A stretch of 64,000 nt of DNA from contig NZ_JANKOF010000010.1 in assembly GCF_024655565.1 (NCBI RefSeq), forward strand, positions 1 through 64,000. Reading direction: 5' to 3'. Of this stretch, positions 1 through 10,654 are shown piece after piece; position 1 is the first letter of the stretch, and every line of letters starts with the position of its first letter. The notes under the pieces are model-generated. The model saw nothing but the letters and a program-made list of their open reading frames with translations, searched no databases and was not told the DNA's origin. Source of the stretch: Nitratireductor sp. ZSWI3. Its GTDB lineage: Bacteria; Pseudomonadota; Alphaproteobacteria; Rhizobiales; Rhizobiaceae. The translations under genes and the position numbers were made by a program.

Positions 1-180
1 GCCGGGGCGAACGGCCCCGGCGCACGGCTCATTCTTGCCGGCGAGGCCTTTTGCCAGACGACCCGCCGCACCTCGAAACACTGCGCACTTTCGCATCTGC
101 GAAAAAACCTGTATGAGCGCGGCGACAGAAACTGGCTGCGCCACCCTTCGCGCGTGCCCCGCCGACCCCAAAGAGCGACC
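1..180. other. Window-edge intergenic DNA upstream of typA, with two hairpins
   Basis: No gene is visible before typA. Bases 1-21 form a perfect 8-bp stem (GCCGGGGC / GCCCCGGC) with a 5-base loop. It could be the end of a terminator for a gene outside the window, but no T-tract follows. A second near-perfect palindrome (TTTCGCA-TC-TGCGAAA, 89-104) is followed by a short A-run and could be an operator or hairpin in the typA leader. Neither has a known assignment. Confidence 0.45.
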
Positions 181-2004
181 ATGAAACTGCGCAATATCGC
201 GATCATCGCCCATGTCGACCATGGGAAGACGACACTCGTTGACGAACTTCTGAAGCAATCCGGCGCGTTCCGCGAGAACCAGCGCATCGCCGAGCGGGCG
301 ATGGATTCCAACGACCTTGAGAAGGAACGCGGCATCACCATCCTGGCCAAGGCCACCTCGGTCGAATGGAAGGACACCCGCATCAACATCGTCGACACGC
401 CCGGCCACGCCGATTTCGGCGGCGAGGTCGAGCGCATCCTGTCGATGGTGGACGGTGCCGTGCTTCTGGTGGATGCCGCCGAAGGCCCGATGCCGCAGAC
501 GAAGTTCGTCGTCGGCAAGGCGCTGAAGGTGGGCCTGAAGCCGATCGTCGCCATCAACAAGATCGACCGCCCGGACGCACGCGCCGACGAGGTGATCAAC
601 GAGGTGTTCGACCTCTTCGCCGCACTCGATGCGACGGATGAGCAGCTCGATTTCCCGATTCTCTACGGTTCGGGCCGCGACGGCTGGATGAACCACAGCC
701 CTGAGGGGCCGAAGGACCAGGGCCTCGGCCCCCTGTTCGACCTGGTGCTGGAACATGTGCCGGAGCCGGCCACCGAGCCGGGGCCGTTCCGCATGATCGG
801 CACGATCCTCGAGGCCAATCCCTTCCTCGGCCGCATCATCACCGGCCGCATCGCAGCCGGATCCGTCAAGCCGAACCAGGCGGTGAAGGTGCTTCACCAT
901 GACGGCACCCTGCTGGAAAACGGCCGCATCTCGAAGATCCTCGCCTTCCGCGGGCTCGAGCGCCAGCCGATCGAGGAAGCGCAGGCGGGCGACATCGTCG
1001 CCATCGCCGGCTTGCAGAAGGGTACCGTGGCCGACACGTTCTGCGATCCCGCCGTCAGCGAGCCCATGGAAGCCCAGCCCATCGATCCGCCGACCGTGAC
1101 GATGAGCTTCATCGTCAACGATTCGCCGCTTGCGGGCACCGAGGGCGACAAGGTGACGAGCCGCGTCATCCGCGACCGCCTCTTGAAGGAGGCTGAAGGC
1201 AACGTCGCGCTGAAGATCGAGGAAGCCGAGGACAAGGACTCCTTCTACGTCTCCGGGCGCGGCGAATTGCAGCTCGCCGTCCTGATCGAAACCATGCGCC
1301 GCGAGGGCTTCGAGCTCGCCGTGTCGCGTCCGCGCGTCGTCATGCAGAAGGATGAGAGCGGCCAGATCCTCGAACCGGTCGAGGAAGTGGTTATCGACGT
1401 GGACGAGGAGCATTCGGGCATCGTGGTGCAGAAGATGTCCGAGCGGAAGGCCGAGATGATCGAGCTGAAGCCTTCCGGCGGCGACCGTCAGCGCCTGGTC
1501 TTCCACGCGCCCACGCGCGGCCTGATCGGCTACCAGTCGGAGCTGCTGACCGACACCCGCGGCACGGCGATCATGAACCGGCTTTTCCACGAGTATCAGC
1601 CCTACAAGGGCGAGATCGGCGGCCGGATCAACGGCGTGCTCATCTCCAACGACAACGGCGAGGCGGCCGCCTATGCGCTGTTCAACCTGGAGGACCGCGG
1701 GCCGATGGTCATCGACGCCGGCACGAAGGTCTATCAGGGGATGATCATCGGCATTCACAGCCGCGACAACGACCTCGAGGTGAACGTCCTGAAGGGCAAG
1801 AAGCTCACCAACATCCGCGCCGCCGGCAAGGACGAAGCCGTGAAGCTGACGCCGCCGATCCGCATGACGCTGGAACGCGCGCTCTCCTGGATTCAGGACG
1901 ACGAGCTGGTGGAGGTGACGCCCAAGTCGATCCGCCTGCGCAAGCTCTACCTCGACCCGCACGAGCGCAAGCGCTTCGAAAAGCAGAAGGTTGGGGCGGC
2001 GTAA
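181..2004 (+). CDS. typA: Ribosome-associated translational GTPase TypA/BipA
   Basis: A 607-residue translational GTPase of the EF-G/LepA superfamily, the usual TypA length. TypA binds 70S ribosomes and acts in 50S assembly and stress or cold adaptation. The G domain is N-terminal: P-loop HVDHGKTT at residues 11-18, RGITI near 50, DTPGH at 72-76 and NKID at 126-129. Domain II, the EF-G III/V-like domains and the basic TypA-specific C-terminus follow. The start chosen is the ATG at 181, which gives the family-typical beginning [16 protein letters not shown]; an in-frame GTG at 154 would add nine unconserved residues. It is monocistronic here and convergent with the carbonic anhydrase gene. Confidence 0.97.
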   Translation: MKLRNIAIIAHVDHGKTTLVDELLKQSGAFRENQRIAERAMDSNDLEKERGITILAKATSVEWKDTRINIVDTPGHADFGGEVERILSMVDGAVLLVDAAEGPMPQTKFVVGKALKVGLKPIVAINKIDRPDARADEVINEVFDLFAALDATDEQLDFPILYGSGRDGWMNHSPEGPKDQGLGPLFDLVLEHVPEPATEPGPFRMIGTILEANPFLGRIITGRIAAGSVKPNQAVKVLHHDGTLLENGRISKILAFRGLERQPIEEAQAGDIVAIAGLQKGTVADTFCDPAVSEPMEAQPIDPPTVTMSFIVNDSPLAGTEGDKVTSRVIRDRLLKEAEGNVALKIEEAEDKDSFYVSGRGELQLAVLIETMRREGFELAVSRPRVVMQKDESGQILEPVEEVVIDVDEEHSGIVVQKMSERKAEMIELKPSGGDRQRLVFHAPTRGLIGYQSELLTDTRGTAIMNRLFHEYQPYKGEIGGRINGVLISNDNGEAAAYALFNLEDRGPMVIDAGTKVYQGMIIGIHSRDNDLEVNVLKGKKLTNIRAAGKDEAVKLTPPIRMTLERALSWIQDDELVEVTPKSIRLRKLYLDPHERKRFEKQKVGAA

Positions 2005-2065
2005 CAACGCCGCTCCGGTCTTTCCCGCGCCGACATCGGCAACGCCGGCGGGCCTTCGGATCAGC

Positions 2066-2710
2066 TCATTCGGGCTCCGGACGGGCGAAATCGCCGGTCT
2101 GCGGGTTCATGACCCAGAGTTCGCCGCTCGAGATGTCGAACCACGCCCCGTGCAGCGAAAGACGGCCCTTGTCCTCAAGGATCTTCACGCACGGGAAGCT
2201 GCGCAGATTGGCGACCTGGTAGCGGATCGATATGCGCTCGAGCGCCGTCTGGCGCTCGGCGGGCGTCATCATCGGATTGCTGGTGAGGGCCTCCGCCGCC
2301 GGCGCCACCAGGCCCATCCACTTGCCGATGAAATCGCCCGGCGACAGCGGCTCGGCGGACGGGTTGAGAGCGGCGCCGATGCCGCCGCACCGTCCGTGCC
2401 CCATGACGACGATGTGCTTCACCTTCAGGCTCTGCACCGCGAATTCCAGCGCCGCCGAAGTGCCGTGATGCTGGCCGTCGGGCGCATAGGGCGGCACCAG
2501 ATTGGCGACGTTGCGCACCACGAAAAGCTCACCCGGCCCACAATCGAAGATCGTCTCCGGAGCGGCACGGGAATCGCAGCAGGCGATCACCATGGTCTGG
2601 GGAGACTGGCCTTCCTTGGCCAGGGAACGATACCGGTCGCTTTCGGAGGAATATCGCCCGGCCATGAAGTTGCGATAGCCGGCGAGCAATCGTTCGGGCA
2701 GATGGGTCAT
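2066..2710 (-). CDS. Beta-class carbonic anhydrase
   Basis: A 214-residue beta carbonic anhydrase, a zinc enzyme interconverting CO2 and bicarbonate in the cytoplasm. The metal site is complete: Cys44-x-Asp46-x-Arg48 in the CCDSR segment, then His105 and Cys108 in GHGRCGG. The ATG at 2710 gives a normal N-terminus; a TTG 36 bases upstream would add residues without family support. No good Shine-Dalgarno sequence is visible before either start. It lies 76 bases downstream of pdxY on the same strand. The family contains both Can- and CynT-type enzymes and the sequence does not settle which this is, so no symbol is given. Confidence 0.93.
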   Translation of the reverse strand: MTHLPERLLAGYRNFMAGRYSSESDRYRSLAKEGQSPQTMVIACCDSRAAPETIFDCGPGELFVVRNVANLVPPYAPDGQHHGTSAALEFAVQSLKVKHIVVMGHGRCGGIGAALNPSAEPLSPGDFIGKWMGLVAPAAEALTSNPMMTPAERQTALERISIRYQVANLRSFPCVKILEDKGRLSLHGAWFDISSGELWVMNPQTGDFARPEPE

Positions 2711-2786
2711 GGAATGCCGAATAACCGGAAATGGCGCGGCAGGCAACGTGCATTGTGCAATCCGGCCCGGCGCCCCGCGCGTCCGG

Positions 2787-3671
2787 TCAGGCCGTGCGGG
2801 AAACGGGCTCCCCGACAGCCTCGACCCTGATCTCCACCTGCGGCTGGCTGAGGCTCGGCCGGTCGGTTTCCAGCATCAGCTCGTCGGCACCGCGCTCGGC
2901 GGCCTTGCCGAGCACCTCCACCACCGACCCCGTCGTCAGGGCCAGAGCTTCGGCCGGCCTTTCCCCTGCCAGGATGCGCGCCAGATAGAGCGCCGCAGTC
3001 AGGTCTCCGGTGCCGTTGGGCGCCTTGGGGATGCTGTCGTGCTCGGCCCGCAACACCCTGTCGGGCGTCACCAGGAGATTTGCCAGCCGGCCCTTTCTGC
3101 CGGTCGGCGCGGATGTCACCAGCACACGTCCGGGCCCCGCCCTGCGCGCGGCGGCGACCGCCGCGGCCGTATCGGCGATCGCAAGCCCGGTCAGCCATTC
3201 GAGCTCGTAGCGGTTCGGCGTGGCGATGTCGGCGAGCGGCATCAGCGTGCTGCCGATAGCGCGCGCCGTCGCCTCGGGCACGTAGAGACCCTGCCGGTCG
3301 CCGATCACGGGATCGCAGACATAGAGCGCCCGCGGGTTGGCCGTCTTGACCTTGCGCACCAGCCCCGCGATGGCCTCGACCTGATCGGCGGAGCCCAGAT
3401 AGCCGGTCAGCACACCGGCCACTTCGCCCAGCCAGGGGGCGTTTGCGAGGTCGGCGAGGAACCGCTCGAACGCGTCGGCTTGCGGCACGATCCGCGTTGC
3501 CGGGCCATGCCCCGGATGCCAGGGCAACAGGATGGTCGGCACCGCCCAGACGGGAAAGCCCAGCGTTTCGAGCGCGAAAACGGCCGCGCGGTTGCCGACG
3601 CTGCCGCGCGCGACATGGCTGGAGACCACGATGACGGCACGCCCTGCGCCGCTGGCCTGCGATCCCGTCAT
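2787..3671 (-). CDS. pdxY: Pyridoxal kinase PdxY
   Basis: A ribokinase-fold vitamin B6 kinase of 294 residues (the family is about 285-290) that phosphorylates pyridoxal in the PLP salvage pathway. Visible motifs are CDPVIGD near residues 119-125 and the anion-hole GTGD near 220-223, holding the catalytic Asp. The ATG at 3671 is preferred because GGCGGA lies just upstream and it begins four bases after the stop of the preceding small gene. The alternative ATG at 3692 overlaps that gene and lacks a ribosome-binding site. The close spacing suggests cotranscription with the small membrane protein gene. Confidence 0.92.
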   Translation of the reverse strand: MTGSQASGAGRAVIVVSSHVARGSVGNRAAVFALETLGFPVWAVPTILLPWHPGHGPATRIVPQADAFERFLADLANAPWLGEVAGVLTGYLGSADQVEAIAGLVRKVKTANPRALYVCDPVIGDRQGLYVPEATARAIGSTLMPLADIATPNRYELEWLTGLAIADTAAAVAAARRAGPGRVLVTSAPTGRKGRLANLLVTPDRVLRAEHDSIPKAPNGTGDLTAALYLARILAGERPAEALALTTGSVVEVLGKAAERGADELMLETDRPSLSQPQVEIRVEAVGEPVSRTA

Positions 3672-3675
3672 GGCG

Positions 3676-3912
3676 CTATCCGCCGAACACATAGTAGAAG
3701 AGCCACGCGATCAGCGCGACGAGCACCGTCACCGCGATCGTGCGACCGATGCGCGTTCCCCACAGCTCCACCGGATCGTCCTTGCGAACGTCGTTCGCCG
3801 TCACATGGTCACGCACGCGGCCGAGCATGGAGCTTTCGCTTTCACGGCCCACGCGCTCCAGGATGCGGCGGGATTCGGTTTCGGCCTTGTCGTCCTTTCG
3901 TCGTGGCGTCAT
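3676..3912 (-). CDS. Small single-pass membrane protein of unknown function
   Basis: A 78-residue protein with a charged N-terminal two-thirds (many Arg, Glu and Asp) and one C-terminal hydrophobic helix (roughly residues 57-75, TIAVTVLVALIAWLFYYV), so probably a tail-anchored inner-membrane protein. I recognise no domain. The ATG at 3912 follows a GGA; another ATG at 3924 would add four residues. Its stop sits just ahead of the pdxY start, so the pair probably forms an operon. No function is proposed. Confidence 0.7.
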   Translation of the reverse strand: MTPRRKDDKAETESRRILERVGRESESSMLGRVRDHVTANDVRKDDPVELWGTRIGRTIAVTVLVALIAWLFYYVFGG

Positions 3913-4036
3913 GCAACAGTCCATGTGAGCACAATGGCCGAAACCCTACAGCACGGAGGCGATGATCGGAATTGGTTTCCTATCAGTGGTCCATGTTCTA
4001 ATGTCGCCAGATCCAATGTCGACGAGGGGTCGATCC

Positions 4037-4675
4037 ATGTCCTACGCCAAGCCCTTTGCCGCCCGTTTTCCGCGCGGCCCTTTCACCTTTGTCGCCCTGA
4101 TCCTGATTCTTCCATTGTTGACGGCCTGCGGCTTCAACACCATTCCGACGCAGGAGGAGAAGGCCAAGGCGGCATGGAGCGAAGTGCTCAACCAGTATCA
4201 GCGTCGCGCCGATCTCATTCCCAATCTGGTCGAGACGGTGAAGGGCTATGCGGCGCAGGAGCGTGAGGTGCTGCAGGGCGTCGTCGAGGCGCGTGCCAAG
4301 GCGACCCAGGTGCAGGTCTCGCCGGAGATGCTCAGCAATCCCGAGGCCTTCAAGGCCTTTCAGGAAGGGCAGGCGGGCCTGACGGGCGCCCTTTCGCGGC
4401 TTTTGGCGGTGGTCGAGAACTACCCCGACCTGAAGTCCAACCAGAATTTCCTTGCCCTGCAGGCTCAGCTCGAAGGAACCGAGAACAGGATCGCCGTCGC
4501 CCGCCGCGACTATATCGAGGCGGTGCGGGCCTACAACACCTCCCTGAGGACGCTGCCGTCCATGCTGTGGGCCAAATTCTGGTTCACCGACGCAAAACCG
4601 TTCGAGACCTTCACCATCGCCGAGGACAAGATGGAGGTTCCATCGGTGAATTTCGACGCCAAGACCGGCGGCTGA
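4037..4675 (+). CDS. LemA family lipoprotein
   Basis: A 212-residue LemA-family envelope protein. The N-terminus has a hydrophobic signal ending in LTAC, a lipobox, so the mature protein is probably lipid-anchored. The rest is the long alpha-helical LemA domain with the characteristic segment NQYQRRADLIPNLVETVKGY. The ATG at 4037 follows GAGGGGT at good spacing, and upstream in-frame ATGs would place extra residues before the signal sequence. It is followed at 14 bases by a TPM-domain protein, a recurrent LemA partner. The biochemical role is unknown; membrane stress or envelope maintenance is the usual suggestion. Confidence 0.93.
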   Translation: MSYAKPFAARFPRGPFTFVALILILPLLTACGFNTIPTQEEKAKAAWSEVLNQYQRRADLIPNLVETVKGYAAQEREVLQGVVEARAKATQVQVSPEMLSNPEAFKAFQEGQAGLTGALSRLLAVVENYPDLKSNQNFLALQAQLEGTENRIAVARRDYIEAVRAYNTSLRTLPSMLWAKFWFTDAKPFETFTIAEDKMEVPSVNFDAKTGG

Positions 4676-4689
4676 TCGGGTTTCGCTCG

Positions 4690-5562
4690 ATGGGGGAGGC
4701 ATTGTCGCGCGTCTCGACGGGGCCGGAGCGTGTCGGCCGGCTCGCAGGCCGGCTGCGCGCGATGCTGGCGATCTGCCTCGCCGTTCTCGCCGCATCGCTT
4801 TTCGCCCCATCGCTTTTTGCCACGTCGCTTTTCGCCGCCGAGATCCCGCCGCTCACCGGTCGCGTGGTCGACAATGCCGGCATCATCGACGATGCGGCGG
4901 AGCGGGCGCTGACCGAAAAGCTCGCCGCCTTTGAAGCTAGATCCTCCGACCAGATCGTCGTCGCCACCATCCGCAGCCTTGAGGGCGAGGCGTTGGAGCC
5001 TTTCGCCAACCGCCTCTTTCGCGCCTGGGGCATCGGCCAGGCCGGTGAGAACAACGGCATCCTCCTCCTCGTGGCGCTCGACGACCGCAAGATGCGCATC
5101 GAGGTGGGTTACGGGCTCGAAGGCACCCTGACCGACCTGCATTCGAAGCTGATCATCGAGAACACCATGGTGCCGGCCTTCCGCGCCGGCGATTTTTCGG
5201 GCGGCATCAGCCGCGCCGTCGACGACATGATCATGGTGCTCGAGGGCAATGCGGCCGAACTGGAAGCCCGCGCCGAGCGCAACCGGCAGCAGGAAGAGAG
5301 CATCCCCTGGCCGGTGCTCCTGTTCATGCTCGTCTGGGGCACGTTCTTCTTCGGCGGATTCGCCTTCGCGTTCCTGCCGCCGATCTTTGGCCGCAAGATC
5401 GGGCCGGGCCGCTATCGCTGGCTCGGCATGGACGTCAGCTACAACAAATCGGGCCGGCGTTCGTCGAGTGGACGGTCATCCGGCGGATGGTCGTCCGGAG
5501 GCGGAGGGTTCTCCGGCGGCGGCGGCTCGTCCGGCGGCGGTGGCGCCTCGGGGAGCTGGTAG
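4690..5562 (+). CDS. TPM-domain (YgcG-type) membrane protein with Gly/Ser-rich tail
   Basis: About 290 residues: N-terminal signal or anchor segment, a TPM domain (starting near LTGRVVDNAGIIDDAAE and including the conserved GIGQAGENNGILLLVALDDRKMRIEVGYGLEG region), a transmembrane helix, and a tail of Gly and Ser runs ending GASGSW. This is the architecture of YgcG/TPM proteins that accompany LemA. The start is uncertain: the ATG at 4690 is used, but one at 4762 begins directly at the hydrophobic signal. The signal region carries three tandem 15-bp units (listed separately). It sits between the LemA gene and a second TPM gene one base downstream. Confidence 0.9.
   Translation: MGEALSRVSTGPERVGRLAGRLRAMLAICLAVLAASLFAPSLFATSLFAAEIPPLTGRVVDNAGIIDDAAERALTEKLAAFEARSSDQIVVATIRSLEGEALEPFANRLFRAWGIGQAGENNGILLLVALDDRKMRIEVGYGLEGTLTDLHSKLIIENTMVPAFRAGDFSGGISRAVDDMIMVLEGNAAELEARAERNRQQEESIPWPVLLFMLVWGTFFFGGFAFAFLPPIFGRKIGPGRYRWLGMDVSYNKSGRRSSSGRSSGGWSSGGGGFSGGGGSSGGGGASGSW
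4795..4839 (+). repeat. Three tandem 15-bp units in the signal-peptide region
   Basis: Three consecutive, slightly diverged 15-bp units, each beginning TCGCTTT, encode SLFAP-SLFAT-SLFAA in the hydrophobic core of the signal segment of the TPM-domain protein. The reading frame is kept, so copy-number changes would lengthen or shorten the signal helix by five residues. Confidence 0.85.
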
Positions 5563-5563
5563 A

Positions 5564-6208
5564 ATGACAAGACGGGACAAGACGCTCAGCGCAAGTGAGC
5601 ACGATCGCATCGCCCAGGCGATCAGGGATGCCGAGCGCAACACCAGCGGCGAGATCTACTGCGTCCTGGCGCGCTCGAGCGATGCGTATCTCTACCCCGC
5701 CGGCCTCATCGTGGCCCTGGCGATCCTGATTCTCGGTCCGCTTGTCGCGCTCGGCCTCGAATTCTGGTGGGTCGTGATCGATCCGGTGGCCTTCGCCACG
5801 GCACAACTCGCCGCCTTCGCCGCTGCCGCGCTCCTCGTAACGGCTTTCCCCGGCCTGCGCGCCGCGCTGGTGCCGAAGGCGCTCAAATACCGCCGCGCCC
5901 ATGACAACGCGCAGAAGCAGTTCCTCGCCCACAACATCCACACGACCCAGCATCGCACCGGTGTCTTGATTTTTGTTTCGCTGGCGGAACGATACGTTGA
6001 GATTGTGGCGGATCGTGAGATCGATGAGCGTGTTGAGCAGGCGGTGTGGAACGATACGGTGGCGATTCTGCTCGCCCACGCGCAAAAAGCCGCGCTCGCC
6101 GAGGGATTTGTGGAGGCTGTCTCCCGCGTCGGCGCCGTTCTGGCCGAGCATTTCCCCGTCGGCCGGCTTAATCCCAATGAAATCGAAGACCGTTTGACGG
6201 AAATCTGA
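5564..6208 (+). CDS. Short TPM-domain membrane protein
   Basis: A 214-residue protein with a split TPM-type domain: an N-terminal piece (DRIAQAIRDAERNTSGEIYCVLARSS), a membrane hairpin of two hydrophobic helices (about residues 45-100), and a C-terminal piece beginning near HTTQHRTGVLIFVSLAERYVEIVADREI. It starts one base after the stop of the preceding TPM gene, so the LemA, TPM and TPM genes form a three-gene operon. The membrane topology suggests the proteins work together at the inner membrane; the activity is unknown. Confidence 0.87.
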   Translation: MTRRDKTLSASEHDRIAQAIRDAERNTSGEIYCVLARSSDAYLYPAGLIVALAILILGPLVALGLEFWWVVIDPVAFATAQLAAFAAAALLVTAFPGLRAALVPKALKYRRAHDNAQKQFLAHNIHTTQHRTGVLIFVSLAERYVEIVADREIDERVEQAVWNDTVAILLAHAQKAALAEGFVEAVSRVGAVLAEHFPVGRLNPNEIEDRLTEI

Positions 6209-6295
6209 GCACTTTCGGCTGGCTGGGCGTTACCGCAAAGACAGGCTCTCTAATGCTTGCGCATCCCTCACCGACGCAGCTATGGTTAAGAAACC

Positions 6296-6802
6296 ATGAA
6301 GACGCTGACGATCGACATCAGACGAGCAGAGCCGAAGGACGCCGAGGCGGTGGCCGAGGTCCACGACAGGGCTTGGCGCGGCGCCTACACCGGCATCATA
6401 CCCCATCGCGCACTGGGCCGCATGATCGGACGGCGCGGACCGCGCTGGTGGGGCAACGCCATCCGGCGTTCCGCGACGGTCCTCGTGCTCGAGGTCGGCG
6501 GCGAGGTCGCCGGCTATGCAACGCTCGGCCGCAACCGCGCCCGCGAGCTTCCCCACCAGGGCGAGATCTACGAGCTCTATCTGAGCCCCGAATACCAGGG
6601 CATCGGTTTCGGCTCGCGCCTGTTCGCGGCGGCGCGCGAGATGCTTGCCGCCCATGGCCTCAAGGGCCTCGTCGTCTGGGCGCTGGAAGACAACAGCACA
6701 GCCATCGCCTTCTATGCCGGTGCCGGCGGGCGCGACGTGGCCGAAGGTGTCGAGGTCTTCGACAGCAAGGCCCTGCGCAAGCTGGCCTTCGTCTGGGACT
6801 GA
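6296..6802 (+). CDS. GNAT family N-acetyltransferase
   Basis: A 168-residue Gcn5-related acetyltransferase. The acetyl-CoA loop is visible at YLSPEYQGIGFGSRLF, matching the Q/R-x-x-G-x-G/A signature after strand 4, and the C-terminal part (DNSTAIAFYAGAGGR) is typical. The acceptor cannot be predicted; the RimI-like length suggests a small molecule or protein N-terminus. It stands alone, with an 87-base gap from the TPM operon and a 168-base gap before ppa. Confidence 0.88.
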   Translation: MKTLTIDIRRAEPKDAEAVAEVHDRAWRGAYTGIIPHRALGRMIGRRGPRWWGNAIRRSATVLVLEVGGEVAGYATLGRNRARELPHQGEIYELYLSPEYQGIGFGSRLFAAAREMLAAHGLKGLVVWALEDNSTAIAFYAGAGGRDVAEGVEVFDSKALRKLAFVWD

Positions 6803-6970
6803 TCTGCGCCGCGAATCTTTCGCACTGCAACATCGTTCGCATTGCCATGCGGCGCGCGACACGATAAAGCCCTCCCATTCTTTCCAGGCTGCACGATCCG
6901 GTTGGCTCGCCTGGCCATCGCACCGGGCCGACACAGCCTCGATCTGTCAGAATGAAGGAACGCTTCTCCC

Positions 6971-7510
6971 ATGCGCATAGACGCCATCGCCACCGGCAAG
7001 AATCCACCGGAAGACGTCAACGTCATCATCGAAGTCCCGGTCGGCGGACAGCCGATCAAATACGAGATGGACAAGAATTCCGGAACGCTGGTCGTCGACC
7101 GTTTCCTCTACACCCCGATGACCTACCCGGGCAATTACGGCTTCGTCCCGCACACGCTGTCCGATGACGGTGATCCGATCGACGTGCTCGTCTGCAACAC
7201 GCGCCAGCTCATTCCCGGCTGCGTGATCAATGTGCGGCCGATCGGCGTGCTGATCATGGAAGACAATTCCGGCCAGGACGAAAAGATCATCGCCGTCCCC
7301 TCGCCGCACCTGACGCGCCGCTACGAGATGGTGAAGAACTACACGGACCTGCCGGAGATCACCCTGCAGCAGATCCAGCACTTCTTCGAGCACTACAAGG
7401 ATCTGGAGCCCGGCAAATGGGTGAAGATCGGCGACTGGATGGACGCCGCTGCCGCCCGCAGGCTGATCGTCGAGGCCGTCGACCGGGCCAAGGCCAGCAA
7501 GGCCGGCTAA
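6971..7510 (+). CDS. ppa: Inorganic pyrophosphatase (family I, soluble)
   Basis: A 179-residue hexameric-type soluble pyrophosphatase that hydrolyses PPi and so pulls biosynthetic reactions forward. The metal-binding signature DGDPID is present with Asp66, Asp68 and Asp71, and the upstream YPGNYGFVP segment is typical. An AAGGA lies upstream of the ATG, slightly further than ideal. The stop codon overlaps by four bases the stop region of the convergent gene on the other strand, so neither gene can have its own terminator between them. Confidence 0.97.
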   Translation: MRIDAIATGKNPPEDVNVIIEVPVGGQPIKYEMDKNSGTLVVDRFLYTPMTYPGNYGFVPHTLSDDGDPIDVLVCNTRQLIPGCVINVRPIGVLIMEDNSGQDEKIIAVPSPHLTRRYEMVKNYTDLPEITLQQIQHFFEHYKDLEPGKWVKIGDWMDAAAARRLIVEAVDRAKASKAG

Positions 7511-8118
7511 CCCCCGTTGTCGCCGCCGCTCGGTGCCGGTAGCGGAACGGTTCCCGCATCGATCACCGGCTGGTCGGCGCCGCAAGCGAAATCGAAAGCC
7601 TGCTCATCGGCGATGCGGCGGGCTTTTTCATTGGCGTTTTCGTTTCCGGTCGCCACCACATAGCCCATCACGCAGCCCTGGCGCTCCTGCACCTGGCCGA
7701 CCTTCTCGACCACCAGCACCTCGATGTCCTCGTCCTCGCCTTCGTCGGCGCTGACGAACCAGCGATGGATCGTGGCGATCGGACTCCTCCGTTCGCCGTC
7801 AACCAGGATCCGCCATTCGATCGTTGTTCCGGTGCGGTTGAAAGCGGCGAAGCTTTCCCAGTCGCGTGCCGGATCTCCCTCGGGCGGAAAGCCGTAGAAG
7901 ATCGATTCCCGCAGATCGCCATAGAAGACGAGCACCGGATAGCCGCGCCAGCCGGGGCAGACGTAGCTCGCCCAGTCGGCCGACTCGTCCGCCGCCGGGG
8001 TCGCAAAGGCCGCGCAGTCCTTGCCGATGTCCAGCTCGGTATGGGCGCTTTCGATCTCGGCTGTGACAGCAGGTCCTGTCATGGCGATGAAAAGACAGCC
8101 GATCAATGCCCGTCGCAT
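7507..8118 (-). CDS. Conserved periplasmic protein of unknown function
   Basis: A 203-residue protein with a clear signal peptide ([20 protein letters not shown], cleavage likely after the final Ala). The mature part contains Cys residues near [18 protein letters not shown] and a Cys pair towards the C-terminus, and ends in a Pro/Gly-rich tail. The ATG at 8118 has an AGGAGC ribosome-binding site at ideal spacing. I do not recognise a domain, although the WRGYPVLV and [10 protein letters not shown] stretches look conserved. It is convergent and overlapping with ppa. Confidence 0.8.
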   Translation of the reverse strand: MRRALIGCLFIAMTGPAVTAEIESAHTELDIGKDCAAFATPAADESADWASYVCPGWRGYPVLVFYGDLRESIFYGFPPEGDPARDWESFAAFNRTGTTIEWRILVDGERRSPIATIHRWFVSADEGEDEDIEVLVVEKVGQVQERQGCVMGYVVATGNENANEKARRIADEQAFDFACGADQPVIDAGTVPLPAPSGGDNGG

Positions 8119-8172
8119 GACGATCGCTCCTGTTGGTTGCGACCGCACAGTAACGGGTTTTGGCGACGCAGC

Positions 8173-8502
8173 CTATCCTTTCGCCGCCACCAGTGCTTCC
8201 AGCCGTTTCAGGATATCGGCCGCTTCGCCCTTCATCTCGACCGTCTTCAGCCGGGACGTCGCGCCGCCGGCGACGGAAACGGCGCTCGCGGGCAAGCGAA
8301 GCTGCTTGGCAAGCAGCTTTTCCAGTGCCGCATTCGCCTTGCCGTTCTCCGGCACCGCGCGCACGCGAACCTTCAGATGGCTTCGCCCGTCATCGGTCTC
8401 GGCAAGTCCCTCGACCGCATCGCGTGACGACTTCGGCGTCAGCCGGACGAACACGGCGACGCCGTCGCTGGTGGGGCGATACCAGGCGGGAGTGCCCGGC
8501 AT
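8173..8502 (-). CDS. DUF167 / YggU family protein
   Basis: A 109-residue DUF167 protein: the beta strand LKVRVRAVPENGKANAAL followed by the ASAVSVAGGATSRLKTVEM segment is diagnostic. The family is widespread and of unknown function. The start is the ATG four bases after the yggT stop, so the two form an operon, which is the usual yggT-yggU arrangement. Confidence 0.92.
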   Translation of the reverse strand: MPGTPAWYRPTSDGVAVFVRLTPKSSRDAVEGLAETDDGRSHLKVRVRAVPENGKANAALEKLLAKQLRLPASAVSVAGGATSRLKTVEMKGEAADILKRLEALVAAKG

Positions 8503-8506
8503 TAGG

Positions 8507-8797
8507 TCACAGCAGCGCTGGCGCGACCGTCGTCAGAATGAACTGGCGGACGAAGAAGAGAATCAAAAGCAGGATGATCGGCGAGATGTCGATCCCGCCG
8601 AGATCGGGCAGCACATTGCGGATCGGTCGCAGGGCCGGCTCCGTCACCCGGAACAGGAAGTTGCCGATGGACCCGACGAACTGGTTGCGCGGATTGACGA
8701 CGTTGAAGGCATACAGCCAGGAAAAGACGGCGGACGCGATAATCAGCCACCAATAAATGTCGAGCGCCATGACGATGGTCTGGATAAGCGCGAGCAT
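8507..8797 (-). CDS. YggT family integral membrane protein
   Basis: A 96-residue inner-membrane protein with two hydrophobic stretches (residues 3-30 and 70-92) separated by the conserved loop [12 protein letters not shown], the YggT hallmark. The ATG at 8797 has a strong AGGAG at the right distance. This is a single-repeat version, as is common in alphaproteobacteria. It is first gene of the yggT-DUF167 pair. Function is unclear; the family has been linked to osmotic tolerance and to divisome or membrane organisation. Confidence 0.92.
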   Translation of the reverse strand: MLALIQTIVMALDIYWWLIIASAVFSWLYAFNVVNPRNQFVGSIGNFLFRVTEPALRPIRNVLPDLGGIDISPIILLLILFFVRQFILTTVAPALL

Positions 8798-8986
8798 GCC
8801 GGTCTCCTGGGCCAGATGGATATGTGCGCCGAAAGCCGGCCGTTCAGCCGTGGCGCCACGATTTTTGCGACATGTAGCCATTGCCGCCGGACCCGGCAAG
8901 TCCGACCGTCTTTTTTGCGCCGCCGCCGCCACGCCGTCCGGCTGAAAAATCACCGGGCCAGCCCTGCATTTGGGCAAACTCGCTTC

Positions 8987-9016
8987 TTGACAGGCCGGTG
9001 GCTGCGGACCTAAATG
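8987..9016 (+). promoter_or_regulatory. Candidate sigma-70 promoter for tRNA-Ala
   Basis: A perfect -35 hexamer TTGACA (8987-8992) is followed after 17-18 bases by TAAATG/CTAAAT, a weak -10. Initiation would fall about 10 bases before the tRNA 5' end. The rest of the 236-bp gap between yggT and the tRNA shows nothing else convincing. Confidence 0.5.
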
Positions 9017-9033
9017 CGGCCCACCGGCGATAC

Positions 9034-9109
<76 letters not shown>

Positions 9110-9203
9110 GCCGGCCAACTCCCATACACTGAAGCCGATGGCCCGCTCGAGAGGGCGAGCTGGAACCGTTTTTCTTCGGAACATTTGCCGCTCCGGCGGA
9201 ACG

Positions 9204-9232
9204 GCCTTCCCCCTGCCGGGCAGGGGAAAGGC
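9204..9232 (-). terminator. Stem-loop downstream of argG
   Basis: GCCTTCCCCCTG and CAGGGGAAAGGC form a 12-bp stem with one mismatch and a 5-base loop, starting 22 bases past the argG stop. There is no clear T-tract in the leftward direction, so it may act as an RNA-stabilising or Rho-assisted end rather than a classical intrinsic terminator. Confidence 0.5.
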
Positions 9233-9254
9233 GCTTTGCACAAATGCCGAGCGT

Positions 9255-10478
<1,224 letters not shown>

Positions 10479-10654
10479 GGTTTTGTCCGGTTTTCGAGAG
10501 TCTCGGCGGAGCCGACGGAGCCCCGCGCGCCGAAGCCCCATGAGTTGGGCCGACTATTATCAGGAATGGCCGCGCGAGCAAGGCCAAGCCGCACAAATGA
10601 GAAGGGCCACGCCGAAACGACGCAGCCCCTCGCCCCCGAATGAAGCGGCATTTT

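Noticed and set aside
9145-9173. Possible terminator after tRNA-Ala (GCTCG/CGAGC stem and TTTTT)
   Set aside because: The stem is only 5 bp and eight bases separate it from the T-run. It is too weak to list.
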